Source: Clostridiales bacterium (lineage in GTDB: Bacteria; Bacillota; Clostridia; TANB77; CAG-508). From it: a DNA stretch of 64,000 nucleotides. The stretch covers positions 1-64,000 of the forward strand of contig SVGD01000002.1 in assembly GCA_015056485.1 (NCBI GenBank), in the 5' to 3' direction. Below the pieces are notes generated by a model. The model searched no databases and was not told the origin of the DNA. It saw only the letters and a program-made list of their open reading frames with translations. A program made the position numbers and the translations under genes. Shown piece by piece: positions 15,895-25,105 of this stretch. Every line of letters starts with the position of its first letter. Positions within the stretch are counted from its first letter, which is position 1.

Positions 15895-17298
15895 ATGTTT
15901 AGTTTAAAAGATTTAGAAAAATATACTAATGGAAAAATAATAAATGGTAATGAGAATACTATGATTAATAACTATTGTGTTAATCATGAATTTTATATTA
16001 ATGGTGCTTTCTATGTTCCTATAATTTTTCATGGTATTAATAGGGAAATTTACATTATAGAATCAGTAAAGCTTGGTGCTATTGGTTTCATGATTGAAAG
16101 GACATCTGAAAATTATGAAAATATAATAAAAGAATCAAAATCAATAAATCCCAATATATGTATTTTAGAAGTTAATCATGTTAATGATTCAATATGTGCT
16201 CTTGCAAAAATAAATAGAAGCTTAAATATAAATATACCTATAATAGGTGTTACGGGAAGTGTTGGAAAAACAACCATGAGTTGTTTATTATCTAATATAT
16301 TAAAAAAAGAAAAAAAGGTATTTCACGATTTTGATAATAGAAATATGAATACTGATGTTTTAATTTCTAATGATTTAATGCATTTAGAAAATTATGATAT
16401 GGCTGTTATAGAAATGGGAACCTCTGCTCCAGGTAACATGACTGTTCTTTCTGATTTAGTACGACCTTCAATTGGAATAATAACCACAATTGGCACTGCT
16501 CATCTTAATAAATTTCATACTAAGGAAAATATTTTAAAAGATAAATTACATATTGCTGATTATATTAAAGATGAAAAATTATTGTTTGTTAATAGTTCTG
16601 ATTCTCTATTAAATAATTTAGAAGAAGTTTTTTCATACAGTATAATAAAATGCTCTATGAATGAAGCCACTAATATTATTGAAAACGATTTTGGTATTTC
16701 TTTTGAAATTGATATATACAATAAAAAAACAAAATTTGATTTAGAATTATTTGGATTACATTATTTATCAAGCATAGTTATAGCTATAAGAATAGCAGAA
16801 CATTATAAAATAAAATATGAAAATATCATATCAGGAATACAAGAATTTAAACCTATTGACGGAAGACAAAAAGTATTAACAAATAAAAATAAAAATCTAT
16901 TTTTAATAGATGATTCTTATAGTTCAAGTTTTGAATCTGTAAAGCTTGGTTTAGATGTTTCTAATAAAATAAAAAGTAAAAGAAAAATTGCTATTTTAGG
17001 TAAAATGGCTGCATACGGAGATGATGCAACTTTTATGCATGAAAAATTAGGTCAATATTTTGAAAATTTAAATTTTGACTATCTATATTTAACAGGTGAA
17101 TATACTAAACATATTTTCAAAGGTGCATTAACCTGTTTAGAAGAAAAAAGAATCAAAAAATTTAAAACAAGAGAATTATTACTTGAAGATTTGAAAAACA
17201 ATATTCAAGATGGTGACCTACTTTATATTAAAGCTGCCCATACACAAGATTTTAATTATATTGTACAAGAACTAAAAAAAGAATATGAACTCTATTAA
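15895..17298 (+). CDS. murF: Mur ligase, MurF-like
   Basis: Joins D-Ala-D-Ala to the UDP-MurNAc-tripeptide in peptidoglycan synthesis, using ATP, in the cytoplasm. From ATG 15895 (MFSLKDLEKYTNG, TGGAGAAAATATA upstream) the protein has 467 residues, normal for MurF. N-terminal UDP-binding domain, then the P-loop GVTGSVGKTT near residue 115, VIEMGTSAPGNM, the metal-binding IGTAHLNKF, and the C-terminal DGRQKV and LIDDSYSSSFESVK blocks. It is isolated from other cell-wall genes, so a dedicated paralogue of the main murF is possible. Confidence 0.88.
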   Translation: MFSLKDLEKYTNGKIINGNENTMINNYCVNHEFYINGAFYVPIIFHGINREIYIIESVKLGAIGFMIERTSENYENIIKESKSINPNICILEVNHVNDSICALAKINRSLNINIPIIGVTGSVGKTTMSCLLSNILKKEKKVFHDFDNRNMNTDVLISNDLMHLENYDMAVIEMGTSAPGNMTVLSDLVRPSIGIITTIGTAHLNKFHTKENILKDKLHIADYIKDEKLLFVNSSDSLLNNLEEVFSYSIIKCSMNEATNIIENDFGISFEIDIYNKKTKFDLELFGLHYLSSIVIAIRIAEHYKIKYENIISGIQEFKPIDGRQKVLTNKNKNLFLIDDSYSSSFESVKLGLDVSNKIKSKRKIAILGKMAAYGDDATFMHEKLGQYFENLNFDYLYLTGEYTKHIFKGALTCLEEKRIKKFKTRELLLEDLKNNIQDGDLLYIKAAHTQDFNYIVQELKKEYELY

Positions 17299-17306
17299 AC
17301 ATACAC

Positions 17307-17376
17307 ATTATGGGGACGGAGAAAAAAATCAGCTTTTGAAAAAAGAAAAGCTGATTTTTTTCTCCGTCCCCATAAT
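17307..17376. terminator. Long perfect hairpin, bidirectional terminator between murF and ktrA
   Basis: Arms of 31 bases (17307-17337 and 17346-17376) are exactly complementary: ATTATGGGGACGGAG then an A run, ATCAGCTTTT, and the inverse. T runs occur on both strands, so it can end both convergent genes. A sister element is at 41467-41530. Confidence 0.8.
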
Positions 17377-17381
17377 GCTTT

Positions 17382-18035
17382 TTATAACAATCCACTCTCA
17401 TCTAGTTTTTTATTTTCTGCTATTGCAACTAATGTATCTTTTTCTTCTATTACATATTGCTCATTTGGTGATATTTCTAAATCCTTATCTGCATTTTTTA
17501 CACATAAAACATTTAGACCATAGTTTTCTCTTAAATTTAATTTTCCTATTGTTTTTCCGAGCCATTTTTCTAGTGCATTGATTTCTACTATACTATATTC
17601 ATCTGAGAAGTTTATCGCATCTATTACACTTTCATTCATTATACTTTTGGCAAGTTTTATTCCCATTTCTGTTTCAGGTGAAATTATTTTATCTATATCC
17701 ATTTTTTCTAATATTTTTTTATGCATTTCGCTTGCAGATTTTACAATAATTTGTGGGATTCCTTTTTCTTGGAACACCAATGCAGCCATTATGCTTTCTT
17801 CTATACTATCTAAAGTAATAATTGCTACATCAAAACTATTTAATGATAAATCCTCCATTTTATCTAAATCATGCATATCAACTTGAATTGCTTGTGTTGC
17901 ATATTCATCTGCAACTTCTACTCTTTCCATGCTTTTATCTATCGCTAATATTTCACAAGTATATTTTGACAATTGTTTTACTATGCTTAATCCAAATGAT
18001 TTTAATCCTAATACTAAAATATGTTTTTTTACCAT
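17382..18035 (-). CDS. ktrA: Ktr/Trk potassium channel regulatory subunit (RCK)
   Basis: 217 residues: N-terminal Rossmann RCK_N domain (HILVLGLKSFGLSIVKQLSK, acidic residue IDKSMERV at the end of strand 2) and a C-terminal RCK_C domain from about residue 135. The dinucleotide loop is GLKSFG. Forms a cytosolic ring that gates the KtrB pore with ATP/ADP or c-di-AMP (known for the family). It is followed upstream by ktrB, 12 bases away, in one operon. Confidence 0.9.
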   Translation of the reverse strand: MVKKHILVLGLKSFGLSIVKQLSKYTCEILAIDKSMERVEVADEYATQAIQVDMHDLDKMEDLSLNSFDVAIITLDSIEESIMAALVFQEKGIPQIIVKSASEMHKKILEKMDIDKIISPETEMGIKLAKSIMNESVIDAINFSDEYSIVEINALEKWLGKTIGKLNLRENYGLNVLCVKNADKDLEISPNEQYVIEEKDTLVAIAENKKLDESGLL

Positions 18036-18047
18036 AATACTTCTCCT

Positions 18048-19476
18048 TTACCCTACTATAATATTTCCTTTTGGATATGATGTTCTACTTTCATTTTTTT
18101 CTTTTCCATTCTTAAATATTGCCACAGATATTGTAATTGGACCTAATCTTCCAATAATCATTAACATTAAAATTATTACTTTACCCATTGCAGATAATCC
18201 ACTTGTTACATTTAATGAAAGTCCAACTGTTCCAAATGCTGATACTGCCTCAAAGAACACATCCATAAAACTAAATGTTGTATATTTTGCTGTTTCTGTT
18301 CCATATATATCCTCTTGGAGCGATATTTCTGAAACAAGTAATCCTAATATAGCTATTATAACAATAAATATACTAATTGCAAGTATTACTAATGCTCTTT
18401 TTACTATTTCAAATGATATATTTTTCTTAAATATATTTATTTCATTTCTTCCCTTTATAAAATTCATTACACATAGTACTAAAATTGCAAATGTTGTTGT
18501 TTTTATTCCTCCTGATGTACTAGCCGGCGACCCACCAATAAACATATAGCAAATTGATATAAATTTTCCTGCTGTTGTAAGTTCTTCTTGGTTTATAGTG
18601 GAAAAACCTGCAGTTCTTAAAGTTGTTGACTGAAATGCTGATTTTAATATTTTTATTCCCTGTGAATCACTTCCCATAACAGTCAAATTATTGCTCTCCA
18701 ATCCATATATTAATGCTGTTCCCGATAACAATAATATTAAAGTTGTGACTAAAACAATTTTTGAATGTAGAGATAATTCTTTCCACATTCTTTTTATATT
18801 CAACTTTTCTCTAATTACTTTTCTTAATGTTCTAAAAATATCGCTCCAAACAGTAAATCCTAAACCTCCAACTATAATTAGAGTCATTAATGTAATATTA
18901 ACTATGATATCTGAACTATAACTTATAAAACTATTATTTCCTATAACATCAAATCCTGCATTACAAAACGCTGAAATCGAATGAAATATTGAATAAAAAA
19001 TTCCTGTTTTCGTTCCATATTCTGGTATAAATCTTATTGCTAAAAATAAAGCCCCTATTAATTCAAATATAAAAGTATATTTACAAATTCTTTTTACTAA
19101 ATTAACCATTCCGCTAAAATTATCTTGATTTAAAGATTCTTTTATAATTATTCTATCAGATAAATTAATTTTTTTACCAATAAACATTAATATTAATGAT
19201 ATTAATGTCATGAAACCGTAATCCACCTATTTGTATTAAACACATTATTACTACTTGTCCAAATATAGTAAATTGTTCTGCTGGAATTTTAGTTGTTAAA
19301 CCAGTTACACACACTGCAGATGTAGATGTGAATAACGCATCTATAAAACTAATTGTTTTTCCAGATTGATTAGATATAGGTAATCTTAAAAGTATTGTAC
19401 CTATTAAAATTATAATTAACATCCCAAAAAGTAAAATTTTTGTTGATGACATTTTTGATTTTATAGCTTGTTTCAT
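18048..19476 (-). CDS. ktrB: Ktr/Trk potassium channel subunit, +1 shift at CGG
   Basis: Membrane pore of the K+ uptake system. The frame from 19476 (MKQAIKSKMSSTKILLFG) contains the first pore loop (STSAVCVTGL) and reads on to IQIGGL, where in-frame CGG (19216-19218) throws it out of frame. Skipping the C gives GFMTLISLILMFIGKK, the conserved continuation in KtrB (GGLGFMT), and then the remaining helices and pore loops (NAGFDV, LRTAGFST, AFGTVGLS) to the stop at 18048. Restored length 475 residues, normal for the family. Codon before the site TTA, glycine codon after it GGT. Confidence 0.88.
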
Positions 19477-19541
19477 TTGTTTTTCCTTTCCTTTTGTATA
19501 ACATTTATATATTAATTTTTATCATATAAAGTTTAATTTGT

Positions 19542-20417
19542 CTACTCTATTATAAATTGACTAGCTAATTTATCAATAGTAATTCCACCTTGATTTTTCC
19601 AATCTATTTCAATTTTATTAAATCTATCATCTTGAAACTTATTAAGAATTTCTGCATCTTTATCTTCTATTTTAAAATTCAATGATTCTAAATTGTTATC
19701 TATATTTTTTATATTATTACTTTTTATTATTGTATTTAAACCTTTATTATTTACTATCCAATTAAGCAATATTTGATTTTGAGTTTTATTATATTTATTT
19801 GCCATCTTCACTAAAAATGGATACTTCATCTTCGCTATATTATTTCTTCTTAATGCTTGATAGCATACAAATTTTATATCGTTTTCCTTGCAATAATCTA
19901 TCAATCCTATATTTTCATAATACTTGCATTCTAAATTATAAACACCTTCATAACTAAATAATTTAAAATATTTTTGTATTTCCTTTAATTCTTCAAAACT
20001 TGTGTTACTTGCTGACAAATATTTAACTTTTCCCTTTTTTACTAATTTATCCATTTCATTATATGTATCTATAAGTGGAATTTTTGATACATAAGATGTA
20101 TGAACTTGTAAAGAATCTACATATTCAATGCCTATTCTTTTTAGATATTCATCTAATTGTTTTTCTATATCTTCCTTCTTTTCTATGTATGCTTCTAAAT
20201 GACATGTAAGAAATATTTTATCTTTATTTACTTTTCTAAAAAATTCATATAAAAAATTTACTACATTATAATTATCATATATAAGACTTGTACTCATGAA
20301 ATTTTGTCCTTTTTCTACTGAATATAATAATGCTTTTAAAGTTTTATCTTTATTTTCTAAATCAAGTTTATATGTACCTATTCCTATAGGATTTATTTCA
20401 TTCAAATTTCTATCCAT
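19542..20417 (-). CDS. Aldo/keto reductase-like protein with degenerate active site
   Basis: 291 residues from ATG 20417 (MDRNLNEINPIGIGTYKLD; GTGGAGAAAAAAT upstream). TIM-barrel AKR organisation is visible: GIGTYKLD, the strand-2 block FMSTSLIYDN, DSLQVHTSY, SASNTSFEEL, and the NADP-side LLNWIVNNKGLNTIIKSN. The catalytic Asp (normally F-D-T-A) is absent from FMSTS and the catalytic Lys position reads LTC, while Tyr and His remain. Reductase activity is therefore uncertain; it may bind a ligand or act structurally. Separate unit between ktrB and the 20511 gene. Confidence 0.75.
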   Translation of the reverse strand: MDRNLNEINPIGIGTYKLDLENKDKTLKALLYSVEKGQNFMSTSLIYDNYNVVNFLYEFFRKVNKDKIFLTCHLEAYIEKKEDIEKQLDEYLKRIGIEYVDSLQVHTSYVSKIPLIDTYNEMDKLVKKGKVKYLSASNTSFEELKEIQKYFKLFSYEGVYNLECKYYENIGLIDYCKENDIKFVCYQALRRNNIAKMKYPFLVKMANKYNKTQNQILLNWIVNNKGLNTIIKSNNIKNIDNNLESLNFKIEDKDAEILNKFQDDRFNKIEIDWKNQGGITIDKLASQFIIE

Positions 20418-20483
20418 ATTTTTTCTCCACAATATATTTCTTTAATTATATTACATCAATAATTTAATTGCAATAAAAAAGAC

Positions 20484-20513
20484 ACTGGCGGGCAGGTACC
20501 AGTGTGTTCTTTA
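20484..20513 (-). terminator. Terminator of the 20511 gene
   Basis: ACACTGGTACCTGCCCGCCAGTGT hairpin (arms ACACTGG and CCAGTGT), TTTTTT tail. Nearly identical to the one at 21346-21376. Confidence 0.85.
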
Positions 20514-20987
20514 AAAGCCAAAATTATCATCTTTAAAATTAGCCTTTTCTTCAGGAAAAATTTCTTCAATTTCAATATCTTTTCTATTTATCTTTGTTCT
20601 ATGAACAAGCGAAGAAGTTTCTGCGTCAACAGCCAATAAAACAATCATATCATTTGGTCGCTGTTGCGCATAAAAGTTAAATGAAGAATGAAGTTCGTTA
20701 AAATATCGTTCATTGTCTTTTTCAAAAAAACTTAATTTAACTTTTATATATTCATTTTCATTTCTTGGAAGTGCCTTGTAAAATTTTTCCTGAATATCAT
20801 CGATTTTAGGCCTAATTGATATTTTTAGTATCACCTTATATATTACAATCATTAAGGCATTAAAAGCAATACTTATTAACAAATCAATTATGTCACCACG
20901 AAATTCTATTACGTCATGAATTGAAAAAAAGATTTCAGCTATAATACCCCATTTTATAGCTAGCCTTTGTAATTTTAGTCTTTCCAT
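20511..20987 (-). CDS. Membrane-anchored protein of unknown function, paralogue of 21401-21928
   Basis: 159 residues from ATG 20987 (MERLKLQRLAIKWG); this start is a compromise because AAAGG lies rather far upstream and the long frame to 21068 runs through a structured leader. Two hydrophobic N-terminal segments (about residues 11-24 and 30-52) are followed by a soluble domain aligning with the neighbour: FYAQQRPNDMIVLLAVDAET against FYAKRKPNDIIAIMAESATG and KDIEIEEIF against EDIEIDDVY. Own promoter, leader and terminator. No family recognised. Confidence 0.65.
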   Translation of the reverse strand: MERLKLQRLAIKWGIIAEIFFSIHDVIEFRGDIIDLLISIAFNALMIVIYKVILKISIRPKIDDIQEKFYKALPRNENEYIKVKLSFFEKDNERYFNELHSSFNFYAQQRPNDMIVLLAVDAETSSLVHRTKINRKDIEIEEIFPEEKANFKDDNFGF

Positions 20988-21100
20988 TATTAAAGTTAAC
21001 ACTACCTTTGCAAAATTATTTGCATTGCACCTAGCTAAGCTAGTTGCAATACAATAAAATTGTATCATAACTAGCCCCTGCCACTTAGCTAATATTATTT
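20988..21100 (-). ncRNA. Structured 5' leader, copy 1
   Basis: On the minus strand TTAGCTAAG, then TGGCAGGGG, then CTAGTT, a hairpin GATACAAT / ATTGTAT, AACTAG, CTTAGCTAG. This is one long helix with a conserved 5' bulge (TGGCAGGG) and an apical hairpin. The copy at 21929-22035 keeps the helix and bulge while the apical hairpin changes on both arms (ATGCGAT / ATTGCAT), which supports an RNA fold. Confidence 0.65.
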
Positions 21101-21112
21101 TACAATGTTAGG

Positions 21113-21141
21113 ATTATATCATAATATTATAATTATGTAAA
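21113..21141 (-). promoter_or_regulatory. Promoter of the 20511 gene
   Basis: TTTACA (21136-21141), 17-base spacer, TGA-TATAAT (21113-21118), extended -10. Confidence 0.7.
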
Positions 21142-21180
21142 ATAAAACTTAATAAAATATATAGTTATTTCTTCAAAGTG

Positions 21181-21207
21181 TGGGCGGACACAGGACCCGC
21201 CCCTACA
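21181..21207. repeat. REP-like palindrome (GGGCGGACACAGGACCCGCCCC)
   Basis: Ends CCCCTACA; one arm base differs from the 33459 copy (GGACCC for GGGCCC). Confidence 0.65.
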
Positions 21208-21277
21208 ATAAAATTTGCTTAGCAAATTTTGTATTATTTCTTTTCTTACTATTCAATTTTTGCATTTCTAATTAGCA

Positions 21278-21305
21278 CGGGTCGCCGAGGGCGACGACCC
21301 CTACA
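21278..21305. repeat. REP-like palindrome (GGGTCGCCGAGGGCGACGACCC)
   Basis: Located between the 20511 promoter and the terminator of the 21401 gene, so it marks the junction of the two duplicated units. Confidence 0.65.
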
Positions 21306-21345
21306 CTGACTCTACAACTTTTATTTATCTACTGAACTGTAAAAA

Positions 21346-21376
21346 AAAGACACTGGCGGGCAGTACCAGTGTGTTG
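21346..21376 (-). terminator. Terminator of the 21401 gene
   Basis: ACACTGGTACTGCCCGCCAGTGTC hairpin and a T run, matching the terminator of the paralogous unit. Confidence 0.85.
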
Positions 21377-21400
21377 TTTTTTATAAAACAGGTTTTGGTT

Positions 21401-21928
21401 TTATTCGGTTTTTTCAGGCTGTTCTTCCTCATCAGTTACTTCTGAGGGAAGCCATTCCCTATAGTATACGTCGTCTATCTCAATATCTTCTTTTGCAAAA
21501 TCTTTTTCAAAAACAATTCCTGTTGCTGACTCTGCCATAATAGCAATTATGTCATTAGGTTTTCTTTTTGCATAAAAACTTGCATGTTCATAAAAAGCAT
21601 AGACGATACCATCATTTTGTTTTGATGAAAAGGTTACCAATACTGACCGATAGTTATCTGTTGAAAGCTTCTCATAAAAGATTTCCTGAAGTTTTTTTAT
21701 TTTGGCAATCGCCATGAAATCAAGGTACTTATATATACCCATCATTATGAGACAGATAATAAATAAGCCTCCAAAAATTAAAAACTCGCCTTCCTTAAAA
21801 CATCCGAAGTTTGATTTGGTAATCTTGTAGAGCAAAATGAATATAAGTCCTACAACTCCAAATTTGAAAATGGAAAGCTGCTTCTTATATTCTTCGCGCT
21901 CTTTTCTCAATATGTCAATAGTTTTCAA
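21401..21928 (-). CDS. Membrane-anchored protein of unknown function, paralogue of 20511-20987
   Basis: 175 residues if started at TTG 21928, which has GAAAGG at a proper distance; the ATG at 21937 abuts that site. Coiled, charged N-terminus (ILRKEREEYKKQL), two hydrophobic segments (FGVVGLIFILLY; FLIFGGLFIICLIMMGIY) and a soluble domain shared with its neighbour. CGG at 21647-21649 (NYRSV) is read as sense. Acidic C-terminus (TDEEEQPEKTE). Own promoter, structured leader and terminator. Function unknown. Confidence 0.68.
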   Translation of the reverse strand: MKTIDILRKEREEYKKQLSIFKFGVVGLIFILLYKITKSNFGCFKEGEFLIFGGLFIICLIMMGIYKYLDFMAIAKIKKLQEIFYEKLSTDNYRSVLVTFSSKQNDGIVYAFYEHASFYAKRKPNDIIAIMAESATGIVFEKDFAKEDIEIDDVYYREWLPSEVTDEEEQPEKTE

Positions 21929-22035
21929 AAAAGTCATCCTTTCGCAAAATTATTTGCATTGCGCCTAGCTAAGCTAGTTGCAATGCAATTTTCATCGCAT
22001 TATAACTAGCCCTGCCACTTAGCTAGATAATTTTC
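21929..22035 (-). ncRNA. Structured 5' leader, copy 2
   Basis: CTAGCTAAG, TGGCAGGG, CTAGTT, apical hairpin ATGCGAT-GAAA-ATTGCAT, AACTAG, CTTAGCTAG, followed by GCGCAATGCAAATAATTTTGC up to the ribosome site. Same fold as copy 1 with changed apical stem bases. Confidence 0.65.
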
Positions 22036-22045
22036 CGATATTTAT

Positions 22046-22074
22046 ATTATAACACATTTTTGTTGTTATGTAAA
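22046..22074 (-). promoter_or_regulatory. Promoter of the 21401 gene
   Basis: TTTACA (22069-22074), 17-base spacer, TGT-TATAAT (22046-22051). The interval 22075-22382 holds in addition an AT-rich hairpin near 22160-22250 and the REP at 22292. Confidence 0.7.
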
Positions 22075-22291
22075 ATTCGATAAGATTTATTCAACCTGTA
22101 TAGAAATAAATAATCGGGCGCTAAATTGAAAAAAATATATACCATGTCGATTTACTTAAAAATTTTATAAATTTTTAAGTAAAAGTTAAAAAGCTAAAAT
22201 AATTAATTTTTGACAAATGAGTATTCATTTTCAAAAATTAATATTTTAGCTTAATTTGTATAATAAAATTATATAGAAATTTCTTCTATGT

Positions 22292-22320
22292 GCGGGTCGC
22301 CGAGGGCGGCGACCCCTACA
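22292..22320. repeat. REP-like palindrome (GCGGGTCGCCGAGGGCGGCGACCC)
   Basis: Arms GGGTCGCC / GGCGACCC; ends CCCCTACA, 60 bases past the ATPase stop. Confidence 0.65.
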
Positions 22321-22382
22321 ATTTAATTAATTTTTAGACAGTCTGCCGCTCCCCTACATAAATTACATCTAATCTTACATCC

Positions 22383-25088
22383 TTACTCTTCATTTTTTGT
22401 TCCGTTTAGTTTGAATAATTTTAATATTTCAACTATTACAACTGGTGCAAATACTAGTAATACTACTTCTAATATATGTTGTGCTGGTAATAATACTAAT
22501 CCAAATATATCTCTTAATGCTGGTATAAATAGTATTATAAACATTAATGCTGCTGAGCCTAATGATGCAAGCACTAATTTACTATTGTTAAATATTCCTG
22601 TTTTGAATATTGATTTTTTATTGTTTCTTACATTATATACATGCACAAGCTCTGATAATGCAAGTACATAGAATGCCATTGTTTGACCTATTTTAACTTT
22701 TTCTTCTTGACTAACTCCTTCTGTGCTTAAACCTATTATAAATGCTGCTAAAGTAAGTAAACCAATCATTGCACCTTGATAAACAATTCTCCATGTCATT
22801 CCTTTTGTAAATATTCCCTTTTTAGTATTTTTTAGCGGTTTTCTTTTCATTACATCTTTAGCTGCAGGGTCTACTGCAAGAGCAAGTGCTGGTAATGAGT
22901 CTGTTACTAAGTTAACCCATAATATGTGTATTGGTAATAATGCTTCAATAAGTGTTATATCTACTCCAAATTTGTTTCCTAATATTGGAGCTATTAACAT
23001 TGCTGTAAATAATAATACTATTTCACCTATGTTACTTGATAATAAGAATTGTATTGCCTTTAAAATATTATCGTATATACGTCTACCTTCTTCAACTGCT
23101 GAAACTACTGTTGCAAAATTATCATCTGTTAAAATTACATCTGCAGCTTCTTTTGATACATCAGTACCTACTATCCCCATTGCACATCCAATATCTGCAA
23201 TTTTAAGTGATGGTGCATCATTTACTCCGTCACCTGTCATAGCAACTATTTCTCCATTTGCTTGCCATGCTTTTACGATTCTTACTTTGTGTTCTGGTGA
23301 AACTCTAGCATAAACAGAATATTGTCTTACATTTTTTATTAAATCTTCATCTGACATTTCTTCTAATTCTGCACCTGTAATAGCTTCACTATCATTTTCT
23401 AATATACCTAAACTTTTCGCTATTGCTGTTGCTGTAATTTTATGATCTCCTGTAATCATTACAGTTTTTATTCCAGCTGATTTACATTTTGCAACTGCAT
23501 CCTTAACTTCTAGTCTTGGAGGATCTATCATTCCAACCATTCCTATATATGTTAATTCTGACTCTAATTTTGCTTTATCTTCTTCAGTTGGTTTATGGTC
23601 TAGCACTTTATATCCCATTGCTAAAACTCTTAATGCATTTTCAGCCATTTCCATATTATATTTTTTTATAGTCTCTTTATAATTATCTAAATCTGTTTTT
23701 ACTTCTCCATTTAGAATATATGAATTACAATTTGCAAGTAGTTCATCTACTCCACCTTTTGTATAAACTACATATTTACCGTCTTGTTCGTGAACTGTAG
23801 TCATTAATTTTCTATCTGAATCAAAAGGTATTTCTTCCACTCTTGGGAACATTCCAAATATAGATTCATCATAGTTTAATTTGAATCCCATATCTACTAA
23901 AGCTGTTTCTGTTGGATCTCCTGCAAGAGATTTATCTTCTGTTATTTTCGTATCATTACATAACATACTTGCATATACTAATTTTTTTATATCTGTCATA
24001 TCTTTTGAGTCATTTAATTCTGCTAAAGTTCCATCGCAAAATACTTTTTCAACTGTCATTTTATTTTGTGTTAATGTTCCTGTTTTATCAGAACAAATAA
24101 CTGAGGCACTACCTAGTGTTTCAACTGCAGGTAATTTTTTTACAATTGCATTTCTTTTAACCATTCTTTGAACACCTATTGCTAAAACAATTGTAAATAC
24201 CGCTGGTAATCCTTCTGGAATTGCAGCAACAGCTAAACTTACTGCTGTCATGAACATATGAATTGGTTCTTTATTATATAAAAATGTTCCGACCAAAAAC
24301 ATTATTGCACAAATTACTAATGCAACTATACCTAGAGTTTTTCCTAATTTGTTTAATTTTTGTTGTAGAGGTGTACTTTGATCTTGTGCAGTGTTTATTA
24401 TATCTGCAATCTTTCCAACTTCTGTATTCATTCCTGTTTCAACAACAACTGCTTTTCCTCTACCATATGTTATTAAGCTAGAAGAAAATAGCATGTTTAT
24501 TCTATCACCTATTCCAACTTTTTCATCTTCAATTTTTTCCGCAACTTTTTCTACTGGAACAGATTCTCCAGTTAATGCTGCTTCTTGAGATTTTAAATTT
24601 ACTGATTCTATAATTCTTAAATCAGCTGGAACATAATCTCCTGTATCTAAAGTTACAATATCACCAGGAACTAAATCCTTAGAAGGAATTACCTCTAAAT
24701 TCCCATTCCTTGTTACTTTTGCTACATGACTACTTAATTTTTGAAGAGCTTCTAATGATTTTTCAGCTTTGTTTTCTTGAGCAACTCCAATTATTGCATT
24801 TACAATAACAACTAATAAAATTATTATTGTATCTGTAAGTCCTTCTCCTTCCATTACTCCAATTATCCCTGATACTATTGCAGAAATAATTAAGATTATT
24901 ATCATAAAATCTTTAAATTGTTCTAAAAATTTTACGAATAAACTTTTCTTCTTTTTTGCCTTTAGCTCATTTAGTCCATAAGTTTCTTGTCTTTTTTTAA
25001 CCTCGTCTAGTGATAAACCCTTTTCTAAATCTGTTTTTAAATTAAGAATTGTTTCATCACTTGTTTGGTTAAACCAATTTGTTGCCAT
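22383..25088 (-). CDS. P-type cation-transporting ATPase (Ca2+/Mn2+ type, P2A)
   Basis: 901 residues, the length of bacterial SERCA-like pumps. Seen in order: N-terminal actuator part (SLDEVKKRQETYGLNEL), TGES loop (AALTGESVPVEK), the M4 motif PEGLPAVFTI (ion-binding PEGL), phosphorylation site CSDKTGTLTQNKM, MITGDHKITA, the hinge MTGDGVNDAPSL, and C-terminal helices with NLVTDSLPALAL. Exports Ca2+ or Mn2+ from the cell with ATP. It lies 17 bases downstream of the HAD gene, both behind a Mn2+ riboswitch, so Mn2+ efflux is the likely role (inference). Confidence 0.93.
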   Translation of the reverse strand: MATNWFNQTSDETILNLKTDLEKGLSLDEVKKRQETYGLNELKAKKKKSLFVKFLEQFKDFMIIILIISAIVSGIIGVMEGEGLTDTIIILLVVIVNAIIGVAQENKAEKSLEALQKLSSHVAKVTRNGNLEVIPSKDLVPGDIVTLDTGDYVPADLRIIESVNLKSQEAALTGESVPVEKVAEKIEDEKVGIGDRINMLFSSSLITYGRGKAVVVETGMNTEVGKIADIINTAQDQSTPLQQKLNKLGKTLGIVALVICAIMFLVGTFLYNKEPIHMFMTAVSLAVAAIPEGLPAVFTIVLAIGVQRMVKRNAIVKKLPAVETLGSASVICSDKTGTLTQNKMTVEKVFCDGTLAELNDSKDMTDIKKLVYASMLCNDTKITEDKSLAGDPTETALVDMGFKLNYDESIFGMFPRVEEIPFDSDRKLMTTVHEQDGKYVVYTKGGVDELLANCNSYILNGEVKTDLDNYKETIKKYNMEMAENALRVLAMGYKVLDHKPTEEDKAKLESELTYIGMVGMIDPPRLEVKDAVAKCKSAGIKTVMITGDHKITATAIAKSLGILENDSEAITGAELEEMSDEDLIKNVRQYSVYARVSPEHKVRIVKAWQANGEIVAMTGDGVNDAPSLKIADIGCAMGIVGTDVSKEAADVILTDDNFATVVSAVEEGRRIYDNILKAIQFLLSSNIGEIVLLFTAMLIAPILGNKFGVDITLIEALLPIHILWVNLVTDSLPALALAVDPAAKDVMKRKPLKNTKKGIFTKGMTWRIVYQGAMIGLLTLAAFIIGLSTEGVSQEEKVKIGQTMAFYVLALSELVHVYNVRNNKKSIFKTGIFNNSKLVLASLGSAALMFIILFIPALRDIFGLVLLPAQHILEVVLLVFAPVVIVEILKLFKLNGTKNEE

Positions 25089-25105
25089 ATTTTTTCCTCC
25101 TTTAT

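Noticed and set aside
17929-18549. Plus-strand ORF opposite ktrB
   Set aside because: Antisense of conserved membrane helices; not supported by start or codon use.
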